Shown in pieces: positions 1-8,063 of a stretch of DNA of 64,000 bases. Position 1 is the stretch's first letter, and each line of letters starts with the position of its first letter. The notes beneath the pieces are model-generated. The model ran no database searches and had not been told where the DNA came from. It saw only the letters and a program-made list of their open reading frames with translations. The DNA is from Porphyromonadaceae bacterium UBA7332 (GTDB lineage Bacteria > Bacteroidota > Bacteroidia > Bacteroidales > UBA7332), in the NCBI GenBank assembly GCA_002471225.1, contig DKPO01000033.1:54158-118157 (forward strand). The letters are read 5' to 3'. A program made the position numbers and the translations under genes.

Positions 1-112
1 TTACGATGTTGTCCCTTTGCGACACATCATATTTTGTATGTGTGTATGAGCTGTTAAAAAAAGCAGAGAAAAAAATATATTCAAGATAGACTATTTTCAA
101 CTGAAAAAAGTT

Positions 113-120
113 TAACTTTG
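113..120 (+). promoter_or_regulatory. Bacteroidota-type -7 box
   Basis: The sequence TAACTTTG fits the Bacteroidota consensus TAnnTTTG and lies 57 bases before the start of the first secreted-protein gene. No clear TTTG is present at the -33 position. Confidence 0.5.
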
Positions 121-176
121 AATCTATTGAGTATTATAATACAAATATCTCACATAATAAATTTAATTTCAAATAA

Positions 177-743
177 ATGAAAAGAATATTACTTTCAGTT
201 GTACTCGCATTTTCTGTTTCCTCTGCATATTCTCAGCAAATCAATGAGCGGGATGCTTTCTTAAATCGTGTTAGATCTCTTTGTGGTAAATCATTTGAGG
301 GAGTTGTAACTGCAGGTAGGGGGAATGATGATTTTAGTAAAAACAGATTGGTTATGCATGTTCGTTCTTGTGATGAGAATAAGATTCGAATTCCTTTTTT
401 TGTAGGTAACGACCGTTCACGGACATGGATTCTTACATCAGAGAATGAACGTATTCAATTAAAACACGATCATAGGCATGAAGATGGGAGTGAAGATCTT
501 GTAACTCAATATGGGGGGATAACGCCAAATCAAGGTTGTGATAGTATTCAAATGTTCCCTGCGGATGATTATACACGCAACCAATACCCCCATACCGCAA
601 ATAATGTATGGTGGATCACAATTAATGATAAAGAGTTTACATATAATCTTCGCCGTATTGGTTCTGACCGAGTTTTCACTGTGACATTTGATTTAACAAG
701 GGAAGTTTCAGCTCCCGATGCTCCTTGGGGATGGAAAGATTGA
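177..743 (+). CDS. Conserved secreted protein of unknown function
   Basis: The 188-residue product starts with a signal peptide (hydrophobic residues 4-16, likely cut after AYSQ), so it is probably periplasmic or exported. The mature part is a single small domain. Its most striking element is DHRHEDGS near residues 98-105, followed by TQYGG and, close to the C-terminus, FDLTREV and APWGW. From memory, closely similar motifs occur in hypothetical secreted proteins of distant bacteria, so this looks like a real conserved family rather than a lineage-specific gene. The His/Asp/Glu cluster could bind metal, but that is a guess. The gene stands alone behind its own promoter; no function is assigned. 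Confidence 0.8.
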   Translation: MKRILLSVVLAFSVSSAYSQQINERDAFLNRVRSLCGKSFEGVVTAGRGNDDFSKNRLVMHVRSCDENKIRIPFFVGNDRSRTWILTSENERIQLKHDHRHEDGSEDLVTQYGGITPNQGCDSIQMFPADDYTRNQYPHTANNVWWITINDKEFTYNLRRIGSDRVFTVTFDLTREVSAPDAPWGWKD

Positions 744-1119
744 TTTAATCGTTCGTAAACAAATGTTATTCTCCGAGAAGGGTTAGAAATACGCTTTCTC
801 AATAATGGAAAGATATCATTATAAAGATATCATTATATAGATGTGGCTAAGCAATAAAGGTCTTTCCTTCTATAATATTAGAGACTTTTTAAGTTAGCAA
901 GGCTTTTCTTCATACCAGCTGTTATATTTTAAATCACAAAACACATTATGCGGACTGAATATTTTGTATGATTGATGATTCGATAATGTTGTATGATCAT
1001 ATAGTATTTAGGTGATTTCTTAATAATAGCTGAAATAAGCTAAGAGGGATTTAGGGATATTGTGAGATAGGGTATTTTGTAATATATTTGTTATGAACTA
1101 AACTATAATTGAAATTGAA
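744..1119. other. Intergenic region with a 14-bp tandem repeat
   Basis: This 376-base gap holds no convincing gene. It contains a weak hairpin (GAGAA / TTCTC, about 775-800) just after the upstream gene and two abutting copies of AAAGATATCATTAT at 809-822 and 823-836. The rest is AT-rich, with a promoter-like box near its right end. Confidence 0.6.
1083..1090 (+). promoter_or_regulatory. Bacteroidota-type -7 box
   Basis: TATATTTG matches TAnnTTTG and lies 30 bases upstream of the start at 1120. The -33 element is not obvious. Confidence 0.4.
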
Positions 1120-1527
1120 ATGAAGCAGAAATGGTTATTGTTATTCCTTCTGATGTTTGGACTGTCATTCAGTATGTCGGCCCAGCAAATCGGGAGATGG
1201 GAGAAATTAGGGGAAAGATCAGTGAAGTTCAGAACGGAAAGAGATGTTATCAAATGCTCTCATAAAGGTACGTTTTCGAAACTTAAAATCAGAGTGAATG
1301 AGGCTCCTGTCGAGTTTAATAAGGTATTAGTGAGATATGGTAACGGGTCGACTCAGGAACTTTATATCAGACAAACCATACCTGCAGGTGGATACACACG
1401 TGTGTTGGATCTGAGAGGGAATAAACGGGTTATTAAGGAAATAGTATTTTACTATAAGACGAAAAAAGGATATAGATTCCCGACTAAGAATCACAGAGCT
1501 GTGGTTTCGGTATGGGGAAGACATTAA
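1120..1527 (+). CDS. DUF2541-like secreted protein
   Basis: This 135-residue protein has a clear signal peptide (residues 1-21, ending SMSAQQ). The mature domain of about 110 residues has the pattern I associate with the DUF2541 family: WEKLGERSVKFRTERDVI, then LKIRVNEAPVEF, RYGNG, the IPAGG turn and VLDLRGNKRVIKEIVFYY. The alternating hydrophobic pattern suggests a compact beta sandwich. Its role is unknown; secretion is the only safe statement. It is monocistronic, with its own promoter-like box and a strong terminator shared with the convergent porin gene. The family assignment is from memory of the motif pattern. Confidence 0.75.
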   Translation: MKQKWLLLFLLMFGLSFSMSAQQIGRWEKLGERSVKFRTERDVIKCSHKGTFSKLKIRVNEAPVEFNKVLVRYGNGSTQELYIRQTIPAGGYTRVLDLRGNKRVIKEIVFYYKTKKGYRFPTKNHRAVVSVWGRH

Positions 1528-1534
1528 GAGAAAA

Positions 1535-1568
1535 GAAACGAGGTTATCAATACTGATAACCTCGTTTC
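1535..1568. terminator. Bidirectional terminator
   Basis: A 14-bp perfect stem (GAAACGAGGTTATC paired with its complement) encloses a 6-base loop. It is followed by a T run on the plus strand and preceded by an A run, so it can end both the gene at 1120-1527 and the convergent porin gene. Confidence 0.9.
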
Positions 1569-1583
1569 TTTTTATAATCGGGC

Positions 1584-2861
1584 TTAGAAGTTGTACTGAA
1601 CAAGAGCCTGGATACAATTGGCGTGATCGTTTGATCCATCAATATTTACGCGATTACCCCATAAATATTCTGCACCAAACTGGAATGCACTTGATAGGTT
1701 CCAGAATACGTTTCCTACGATATACTGGCCATATCTGTATTGTGATGCAGGATTATAACCGTCTTTAGGGAATATTCTTGCCTGAGAGTAGGTTGCTGAA
1801 GCAAATACGGATGGAGAGAAGTTAAATTGCAGACCTCCATACCATGCGAAAGCTTCTTGTGCTACCATTTTGCCGGGATCGTTTGCGTCATATACGAAAT
1901 CAAGTCCGTTGCCTGACAGGTCATTGATGTATTGTGCAATCCCTTTACCGTAGGTTGTCTGGAAATATAGTTGAACAGGCTTTCCTACTTTAACGGTACC
2001 GCTTAACTGAACACCGTATCCTGTAGCAGTTTTGTTATCTGTAGTTACAAGATCCTGATAGGACATATTTCTTAATACACCGGCAAGTTTTACGTGACTT
2101 GCACCTTTACACCAACTGTATTTGATATAGGCAGGGATATCAGGAATGCGTTGTGTTGCTGTACCAACTTTGGTATCATAGGTTCCTGTACTTTGATTTT
2201 GTTCGACAGAAACTCCTAATTTAATACCATTTTTGAATTGGTGAGCATAAGCGATTTGACCAGTACGCATTTCACCAGCACCATTAGGTCCCTGAAAGTC
2301 AACAGTAGGAGGTACGGCTCCTAAATCATTGAATAAACTCCATGTCTTACCGACAGTGAAGCCCATGAATCTTAAGTAAGCATCATTAATAGCAAAAGAG
2401 TTGCCTGGTCCGGTGAACTGACCTGAGATGTAGGCTTCATAAGCGCCTAACCCTTTGGTATTACCTAATAATTTAAAGAATATATTTGATTTATAAGGAT
2501 CAATCGTAAATTGTCCGTTATTGGCTTTGTTTGCAGGAACCGGAATTGAATAAGGAATAAATCCGAAGCCGTTGGTAGGGACAGATCCCCAGTCATAGGC
2601 AGTTCTTACACGTAGAAAACCCCCGATACCGAATGCTACATCATGTTTACGGTCATAAAGTAAAAATCGGGGAGCCCCTGGTTCATTGAACCCTTCATTC
2701 ATGGATTCCTGAAATTGTTTGACTATCGCATGATTAGATTTTTTTGTATTAACAACGATCAATGACTGACCTTCATGGCTTTCATCGTTATCTTGAGCGA
2801 TTGCCGGAACTGTACATAGAATTCCAAGTCCTAATAAAGAAGATTTGATAATTGTCTTCAT
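1584..2861 (-). CDS. DcaP-like outer membrane porin
   Basis: The 425-residue protein has a signal peptide ending near PAIAQ (residues 1-22), a short linker, then a long run of amphipathic strands ending in an aromatic residue (ALVQYNF), typical of an outer-membrane beta barrel. The patterns GIGGFLRVRTAYDWG, FKLLGNT, NDAYLRFMGFTVGKTWSLFND and PPTVDFQGPNG are those of the DcaP-like trimeric porins. It probably passes small solutes; the substrate cannot be read from the sequence. It is transcribed alone on the minus strand and shares a terminator with the DUF2541-like gene. Family length is usually near 400 residues, so it is complete. Confidence 0.85.
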   Translation of the reverse strand: MKTIIKSSLLGLGILCTVPAIAQDNDESHEGQSLIVVNTKKSNHAIVKQFQESMNEGFNEPGAPRFLLYDRKHDVAFGIGGFLRVRTAYDWGSVPTNGFGFIPYSIPVPANKANNGQFTIDPYKSNIFFKLLGNTKGLGAYEAYISGQFTGPGNSFAINDAYLRFMGFTVGKTWSLFNDLGAVPPTVDFQGPNGAGEMRTGQIAYAHQFKNGIKLGVSVEQNQSTGTYDTKVGTATQRIPDIPAYIKYSWCKGASHVKLAGVLRNMSYQDLVTTDNKTATGYGVQLSGTVKVGKPVQLYFQTTYGKGIAQYINDLSGNGLDFVYDANDPGKMVAQEAFAWYGGLQFNFSPSVFASATYSQARIFPKDGYNPASQYRYGQYIVGNVFWNLSSAFQFGAEYLWGNRVNIDGSNDHANCIQALVQYNF

Positions 2862-2991
2862 TTTATCAACATTTTTAGTTAAGGTTTAAATTATAAGATA
2901 TAAATGAAGAACACTTATTGGCTATTTTAGTTTGAATATCATAGGTTAAATTTATTTATCCCCCTATATATTCGTAATATTTGTTAGGATT

Positions 2992-3498
2992 TTATTGAAA
3001 ACTTCCTGCTGAAAGCCAGGTTTTTAAATAATAAGGTTCGTCTAAATTACTGATCATAACGCCACTTTTCGTAGAGGTATGAACGAAGGCGCCATTTTGG
3101 AGATAAATACCTACATGCGATGCTTTTTTTGATTTGGACCCGCTCGTATTAAAGAAAACAAGATCGCCTTCTTTGAGATGTCTTTTTCTTATCTTGTCGC
3201 AATTAGCAAGCATATCCTGCGAACTCCGGCCGAGGTTTTTACCATAAACATTTTTGATAATAATATTGACAAATCCGGAACAATCGACACAACGAAGAGT
3301 TGTCCCGCCCATACAGTGAGGTGTGCCAAGCCATTGAACAATCTCATCATAAAGCTTAAGATTGTTTTTGGGTGATACCTTCAGACCAGTTTTGTAGGAT
3401 AAATAATCAGTTTTAGCTTTGATTTGTCTATTGGTACCACAAGAGGAGGTAATGATAATAAGTACTAAGGCAATGAAAGAGAATTTTATTATCCGCAT
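2992..3498 (-). CDS. NlpC/P60 family lipoprotein, peptidoglycan endopeptidase
   Basis: This 168-residue protein has a lipoprotein signal with lipid-accepting Cys20 in ITSSCG. The NlpC/P60 cysteine-peptidase domain follows: catalytic Cys73 in VDCSGFV, His128 in ASHVGIYL, and a third polar residue in the following strand (NGAFVHTS). Such enzymes cut peptide stems of peptidoglycan, usually between D-glutamate and the diamino acid. Anchored in the outer membrane it would act in wall remodelling like Spr/MepS. It lies downstream of tex on the same strand, but a hairpin in the 75-base gap suggests a separate transcript. Confidence 0.88.
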   Translation of the reverse strand: MRIIKFSFIALVLIIITSSCGTNRQIKAKTDYLSYKTGLKVSPKNNLKLYDEIVQWLGTPHCMGGTTLRCVDCSGFVNIIIKNVYGKNLGRSSQDMLANCDKIRKRHLKEGDLVFFNTSGSKSKKASHVGIYLQNGAFVHTSTKSGVMISNLDEPYYLKTWLSAGSFQ

Positions 3499-3528
3499 AA
3501 ATTGTCGTATTTATTGTATAATATTAAA

Positions 3529-3553
3529 GCAAGAGTCGGATAACGGCTCTTGC
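3529..3553 (-). terminator. Hairpin downstream of tex
   Basis: GCAAGAGTCG and CGGCTCTTGC form a 10-bp stem (one G-T pair) around a 5-base loop. It lies 20 bases after the tex stop on the minus strand, and the T run is short. Confidence 0.6.
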
Positions 3554-3573
3554 AAAATTTTATAGATCAGGTG

Positions 3574-5694
3574 TTAATCAAGTATTAACGAAAGTTGGAT
3601 TCGCTTTCGTTCTTTGTCAATTCCGATAACTTTTACTTCTACATGCTGATGAAGTTTGACTACTTCGGTCGGATCTTTGATGAAACGTTTAGCCATGTTG
3701 GATAGATGGATTAATCCGTTTTCTTTGATTCCTATGTCAACAAAGCATCCGAAGTTCGTAATGTTATTTACGATACCCGGAAGGATCATTCCTTCGTGCA
3801 GATCACTCAGTGTTTTGACATTCGGATCAAATTCGAATACCTGTGCTGTCTGGCGAGGGTCGCGACCCGGTTTCTCCAACTCTTGTTTGATATCCTTTAG
3901 TGTAGGCATCCCGATTTTGTCAGAGATATACTGATTGAGATTCAGTTTGTTTTGAAGCTCTTTGTCTTTAATCAGTTCGCTTACCGAGCAGTTCAGGTCT
4001 TTTGCCATTTGTTCGACAATAAAGTAGCTTTCCGGGTGTACGGCCGAGTTGTCCAGAGGATTTTCGCCATCGCTGATTCGTAGGAATCCGGCAGCTTGTT
4101 CGAAAGCTTTCTCTCCCATACGCGGAACTTTTAATAGTTCGCGACGATTTTTGAATCCTCCTTTTTCTTTGCGGTAATCAACAATATTCTGAGCTAATGC
4201 AGGGCCTAAACCTGAGATATAAGTCAACAGATATTTGCTGGCTGTATTTAAGTTTACACCTACCTGATTTACACATAATTCAACGGTCTGATCGAGAGAT
4301 TTTTTTAGTTTAGACTGATCGACATCGTGTTGATACTGACCGACCCCAATGCTTTTCGGATCTATCTTAACAAGTTCGGCAAGAGGGTCCATCAAACGTC
4401 TGCCGATAGATACGGCTCCGCGCACGGTTACGTCATAATCGGGGAATTCTTTGCGGGCAATTTTAGAAGCGGAATAGATCGAGGCACCGTTCTCACTTAC
4501 TACAAATACCTGGACTTCGCGTGGAAAGCGCATTTGTTTGAAGAATTGTTCGGTTTCGCGACTTGCAGTCCCATTACCGATGGCAATCGCTTCGATGTTA
4601 TAGGCTTCGATCATCTGAGATACTTTTCTCATAGCCTGCGATTTATCGTTCTGAGGTGGATGCGGGAAGATGGCTTCATTGTGCAACAGGTTTCCCTGAT
4701 TGTCGAGACATACAATCTTACAGCCGGTACGATATCCCGGATCGACACCCATGACACGTTTTTCCCCGACAGGAGCACTCAGAAGAAGTTGCTTCAGATT
4801 TTCTGCGAATACGTTGATAGCCTCTTCATCTGCTTTCTCTTTCGAGATATTCGAAAATTCGGTTTCGATAGACGGCTTGATCAAACGTTTGTAAGAGTCT
4901 TTCAGAGCATCATAGACCATATCCGAACATTCGGAATTTCCTTTGATATAGAAACGCTCCATACGTTCAAGTGCTTTCTCGTCGGAAACAGGAGTGACGG
5001 TCACTTTCAGGAATCCTTCCTTTTCGCCACGACGAATAGCTAACAGACGGTGAGACGAGCATCGACGCAACGGTTCTTCGAAATCGAAGTAGTCACGGAA
5101 CTTTTCAGCTTCTTCCTCTTTGCCTTTAACGAGTTTAGCCGTAATGATGGCATCTCGTTCGAAACTGCTACGAACAATGTTTCGGGCTGTTTCGTTTTCG
5201 CTGATCCATTCGGCAATAATATCTTTAGCACCTTTAATAGCATCGTCCGTATCTTTGACATCTCCCTGAACAAATCGGTTTGCTTTGTCAAAAATATGAG
5301 ATTCGCGCTGACTCATAATGATTTTGGCCAACGGTTCCAATCCTTTTTCTCTTGCTATTTCGGCTTTGGTTCTTCGTTTCGGTTTGTAAGGAAGATAAAT
5401 ATCTTCGAGTTCGGTAGCTGACCAACAGTCTTCGATTCTTTTTTTAAGATCGCCGGTCAGTTTACCCTGTTCCTCGATTGTTGAAAGAATGGTTTGTTTT
5501 CTCTTCTCAATTTCGTTGAACTTAGAGTAGGCATCTTGAATAGAAGAAATAGCAACTTCATCAAGTCCTCCGGTAAGTTCTTTACGATAACGACTTATGA
5601 AAGGAATAGTAGCCCCTTCATTAAGCAACTTGATCGTGTTTTCGACCTGTTTAGGCGAGATAGAAAGAGTCTGAGATATTAATTGTGTGAACAT
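3574..5694 (-). CDS. tex: Tex-family RNA-binding transcription accessory protein
   Basis: The 706-residue protein has the full Tex layout: helical N-terminal Tex_N region (about 1-190), an RNase H-like YqgF domain (about 315-410, MGVDPGYRTGCKI), two helix-hairpin-helix motifs (about 490-560, GLGPALAQNIVDYR and VPRMGEKAFEQAAG) and a C-terminal S1 RNA-binding domain (about 632-702, GIVNNITNFGCFVDIG). Tex is cytoplasmic and binds RNA and RNA polymerase; its exact role is still debated. The start lies 2 bases after the stop of the quinone reductase gene, so the two are cotranscribed. A 238-codon open frame on the opposite strand is a codon-bias shadow. Confidence 0.95.
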   Translation of the reverse strand: MFTQLISQTLSISPKQVENTIKLLNEGATIPFISRYRKELTGGLDEVAISSIQDAYSKFNEIEKRKQTILSTIEEQGKLTGDLKKRIEDCWSATELEDIYLPYKPKRRTKAEIAREKGLEPLAKIIMSQRESHIFDKANRFVQGDVKDTDDAIKGAKDIIAEWISENETARNIVRSSFERDAIITAKLVKGKEEEAEKFRDYFDFEEPLRRCSSHRLLAIRRGEKEGFLKVTVTPVSDEKALERMERFYIKGNSECSDMVYDALKDSYKRLIKPSIETEFSNISKEKADEEAINVFAENLKQLLLSAPVGEKRVMGVDPGYRTGCKIVCLDNQGNLLHNEAIFPHPPQNDKSQAMRKVSQMIEAYNIEAIAIGNGTASRETEQFFKQMRFPREVQVFVVSENGASIYSASKIARKEFPDYDVTVRGAVSIGRRLMDPLAELVKIDPKSIGVGQYQHDVDQSKLKKSLDQTVELCVNQVGVNLNTASKYLLTYISGLGPALAQNIVDYRKEKGGFKNRRELLKVPRMGEKAFEQAAGFLRISDGENPLDNSAVHPESYFIVEQMAKDLNCSVSELIKDKELQNKLNLNQYISDKIGMPTLKDIKQELEKPGRDPRQTAQVFEFDPNVKTLSDLHEGMILPGIVNNITNFGCFVDIGIKENGLIHLSNMAKRFIKDPTEVVKLHQHVEVKVIGIDKERKRIQLSLILD

Positions 5695-5696
5695 GA

Positions 5697-6275
5697 TTAA
5701 TCTAAATTGTAAGAATTTATAGCCTCCGTGATGTATTGTTGAAGTTTTTCGGTTGTAGCAGAAGGTACATTATCGAAATAACGATGATAAAGGACCTCCA
5801 TACCGCACGTTTCAAAATTACACACATCAAAAGATCTTCGCATAATTTCGATACCTCCGTTTGCTTCATAATTGGCATAGGAGTTACCCATCGGTGTGAA
5901 AATACGCACCTTCTTTCCTGATAAAAGTCCGACCATTCCTTTGTCGGTATATTTAAATGCAAATCCGTTTGTACAGATGCGTTCAAAGTAGCCACGAAGG
6001 ATAGCAGGGGCATTGTCCCACCATAACGGATATATAACGGTGATCTCTTCTGCTTCTGCCAGCAGATTCTGTTCGTATCTGATATCAGCCGGAATTTCGC
6101 CTTTTTGTAAAGAGGCTAAATCTGAGCGTGATAATAACGGATTAAATCCGATAGCATAAAGATCGCGAACGACTACGTTATGGCCTTTTACAACCAGGGC
6201 TTCTGTAATAGAATCTGTTAACCAGGTAGAGAAACTCTTTGGATTCGGATGAGCTAATATGATTAAATGATTCAT
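5697..6275 (-). CDS. NAD(P)H quinone oxidoreductase, flavodoxin-fold
   Basis: This 192-residue protein belongs to the NQO/MdaB/KefF flavodoxin-like family. It starts with the FMN/FAD phosphate loop region (LIILAHPNPKSFSTWL). It contains the family motif VIYPLWWDNAPAILRGYFERI (split: VIYPLWW near 80, LRGYFERI near 93) and a second nucleotide loop near TPMGNSY. Such enzymes reduce quinones or azo compounds by two electrons, avoiding semiquinones; KefF relatives regulate potassium efflux, but no channel gene is nearby. It sits between the rRNA methyltransferase gene (25 bases upstream) and tex (2 bases downstream) in a minus-strand operon. Confidence 0.85.
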   Translation of the reverse strand: MNHLIILAHPNPKSFSTWLTDSITEALVVKGHNVVVRDLYAIGFNPLLSRSDLASLQKGEIPADIRYEQNLLAEAEEITVIYPLWWDNAPAILRGYFERICTNGFAFKYTDKGMVGLLSGKKVRIFTPMGNSYANYEANGGIEIMRRSFDVCNFETCGMEVLYHRYFDNVPSATTEKLQQYITEAINSYNLD

Positions 6276-6300
6276 GTTTTATATGTTTATAATGTATATG

Positions 6301-7689
6301 TTATTTAATTGCTGATCGGATGCGCCATTCCTGCGGATAAAGATTGTTTGCACGGTTACCGATATTTTTCATCCAGCCAAGGATATGATTGTTGTAAGCA
6401 ATCATGATATATCCTTTCGGCGTATCTTCGTCAAAAATAATAGCTTCTTTGCGAAGGTACAACAAGGCTGTTTCGCGGTTTACCTCAGCGATATGAAATT
6501 TGTCACGATTTATCTCTATTGACATAGCCAGTGCATGTTCGGGAATAAGATCCTTACCCTTGACAGTTGCCAGATCGATACCTGCTTTGACAATGCGTAA
6601 ATTCGATTGGACAGCCTTATACAGCTCCATATACGCTTTAGGTATGGCAACAAACTTGTCATTTACGCTATTGATTTCGTAAAGATGACTGTTCTGTAAC
6701 CAGGAATCAAGCTCTTTGGGTACGGTTATAGCAACGTCCTTTGATTTATTCTTGTTTTTGGCTTTCTTTTCTTTTAACTTATAAGGTTGCAAATCCTCTG
6801 TATCGGGCTTGCGTAAAACGGCCATAAAGAACCCTTCACCCTGTGTCTTATGTGGCATAAAGCGATATACAGGGTAGTCGTATTTATAGCCATCAGATAC
6901 TTCGGGATATCCGGTCGTATCGAGCGGTAAAACAGAGGCATTGTATTTATTAACCAGATAATGAACGTTTTCTTCATTTTCGGCCAGATTGTAAGTGCAG
7001 GTACTATAGATCAGTAATCCACCCGGTTTGAGAGTGGGCCAGATATTATCCAGAATATCGCGTTGGCGTTCCGCGCACATGACTACATTGGCCGCAGACC
7101 ACTCTTCGATAGCTACAGGATCTTTACGGAACATACCTTCACCGGAGCAGGGAACATCGGTCAGAATCACATCGAATATATGATTCAACACCGTAAAGTC
7201 TTCGGATGCATTATTGGTGACTATGCAGTGGGAAGCACCCCATTTGGTCATATTTTCGGCAAGGATATTCGAGCGATTCTTCATGATTTCGTTACAAACC
7301 ACAAAACTGCCTTCGGGTAATACCGAATAGGCGAGTGTCGTTTTTCCTCCCGGAGCCGCACAAAGATCCAGATAAACGACCGGCGCAGATATATATCGGC
7401 GCAGAGCCTGTTCAATAAACATGGACGATGCTTCCTGAACATAGTAGTTTCCGGCATGGAAAAGGGGATCAAACGTAAAAGAAGGGCGCTCGGTTAAATA
7501 ATAACCCGTAAGAGACCATTTTACCGGAGCTGACATATTGAGGTAAGCTATTTCATCCGCAGATGTTTTGGTCTCATTAATTCGTATACTTACTGGAGTT
7601 TCGCTTTTTAAAGCTTCTTCAAAAGCTTTAAATTCATTTTCTCCGAGAATTGCTTGAGATTGCTCAATAAAATCTTTAGGAAGATTCAT
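6301..7689 (-). CDS. RsmB/NOP-family RNA m5C methyltransferase (RsmF-like)
   Basis: The 462-residue protein has an N-terminal substrate-binding region, then the SAM-binding Rossmann domain with LDLCAAPGGKT, the DVPCSGEGMFRKDP motif (one catalytic Cys) and STCTYN (second Cys), as in 5-methylcytosine RNA methyltransferases. A C-terminal PUA-like RNA-binding region of about 150 residues follows (GLLIYSTC to GWMKNIGNRANN), giving the RsmF/YebU layout rather than RsmB. It probably modifies 16S rRNA. The open frame extends to a GTG at 7692, but the ATG at 7689 is the better start. First gene of the minus-strand operon with the quinone reductase and tex. Confidence 0.9.
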   Translation of the reverse strand: MNLPKDFIEQSQAILGENEFKAFEEALKSETPVSIRINETKTSADEIAYLNMSAPVKWSLTGYYLTERPSFTFDPLFHAGNYYVQEASSMFIEQALRRYISAPVVYLDLCAAPGGKTTLAYSVLPEGSFVVCNEIMKNRSNILAENMTKWGASHCIVTNNASEDFTVLNHIFDVILTDVPCSGEGMFRKDPVAIEEWSAANVVMCAERQRDILDNIWPTLKPGGLLIYSTCTYNLAENEENVHYLVNKYNASVLPLDTTGYPEVSDGYKYDYPVYRFMPHKTQGEGFFMAVLRKPDTEDLQPYKLKEKKAKNKNKSKDVAITVPKELDSWLQNSHLYEINSVNDKFVAIPKAYMELYKAVQSNLRIVKAGIDLATVKGKDLIPEHALAMSIEINRDKFHIAEVNRETALLYLRKEAIIFDEDTPKGYIMIAYNNHILGWMKNIGNRANNLYPQEWRIRSAIK

Positions 7690-7723
7690 CACGACAAATT
7701 CATTTATTATTGTTTTCTAAAAA

Positions 7724-7731
7724 CAAATATA
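7724..7731 (-). promoter_or_regulatory. Bacteroidota-type -7 box of the rRNA methyltransferase operon
   Basis: Read on the minus strand this is TATATTTG, matching TAnnTTTG, about 35 bases upstream of the ATG at 7689. Confidence 0.55.
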
Positions 7732-7905
7732 CTCTTTTATTCGATTCGATCTAAAAAACACCGCGGAATATATTACGAAAGGATTATTTTCCGTTTTGAG
7801 GCAGTAGGCTTTTCCAGGGAATGAAAAATCGATGCAGATTCGGGGAGAAAGACTAATAGATGAAAATAACCTCTAAAATGATCGTGATAATTGAGACACA
7901 TTGCA

Positions 7906-7913
7906 TATATTTG
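7906..7913 (+). promoter_or_regulatory. Bacteroidota-type -7 box of nupC
   Basis: TATATTTG matches TAnnTTTG. It lies 150 bases before the nupC start, so the transcript would have a long leader. Confidence 0.5.
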
Positions 7914-8063
7914 CAAAATACAAAGTCAGGAATGTTGCTATTTTGTTGCTCGTTAATCGAAGGATATCTGTAATTATCTGTTTTTTAATGAGTGGCAATT
8001 TTTTGCGCGCTTTTTGATTTATAAACCAGAAAGTAACTATCAAAACAACTATACTTTTAAAAT

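Larger units (their letters stand above)
7693..8063. other. Divergent promoter region, rRNA methyltransferase / nupC
   Basis: No gene is seen in this 371-base gap. It carries divergent -7 boxes: one for the minus-strand operon at 7724-7731 and one for nupC at 7906-7913. The second implies an untranslated nupC leader of about 140-150 bases. I could not find a known riboswitch in it. Confidence 0.55.

Noticed and set aside
4327..5043. Open frame of 238 codons opposite the tex gene
   Set aside because: It lies wholly antisense to a clear Tex coding region, has no recognisable domain, and is explained by codon bias of tex.
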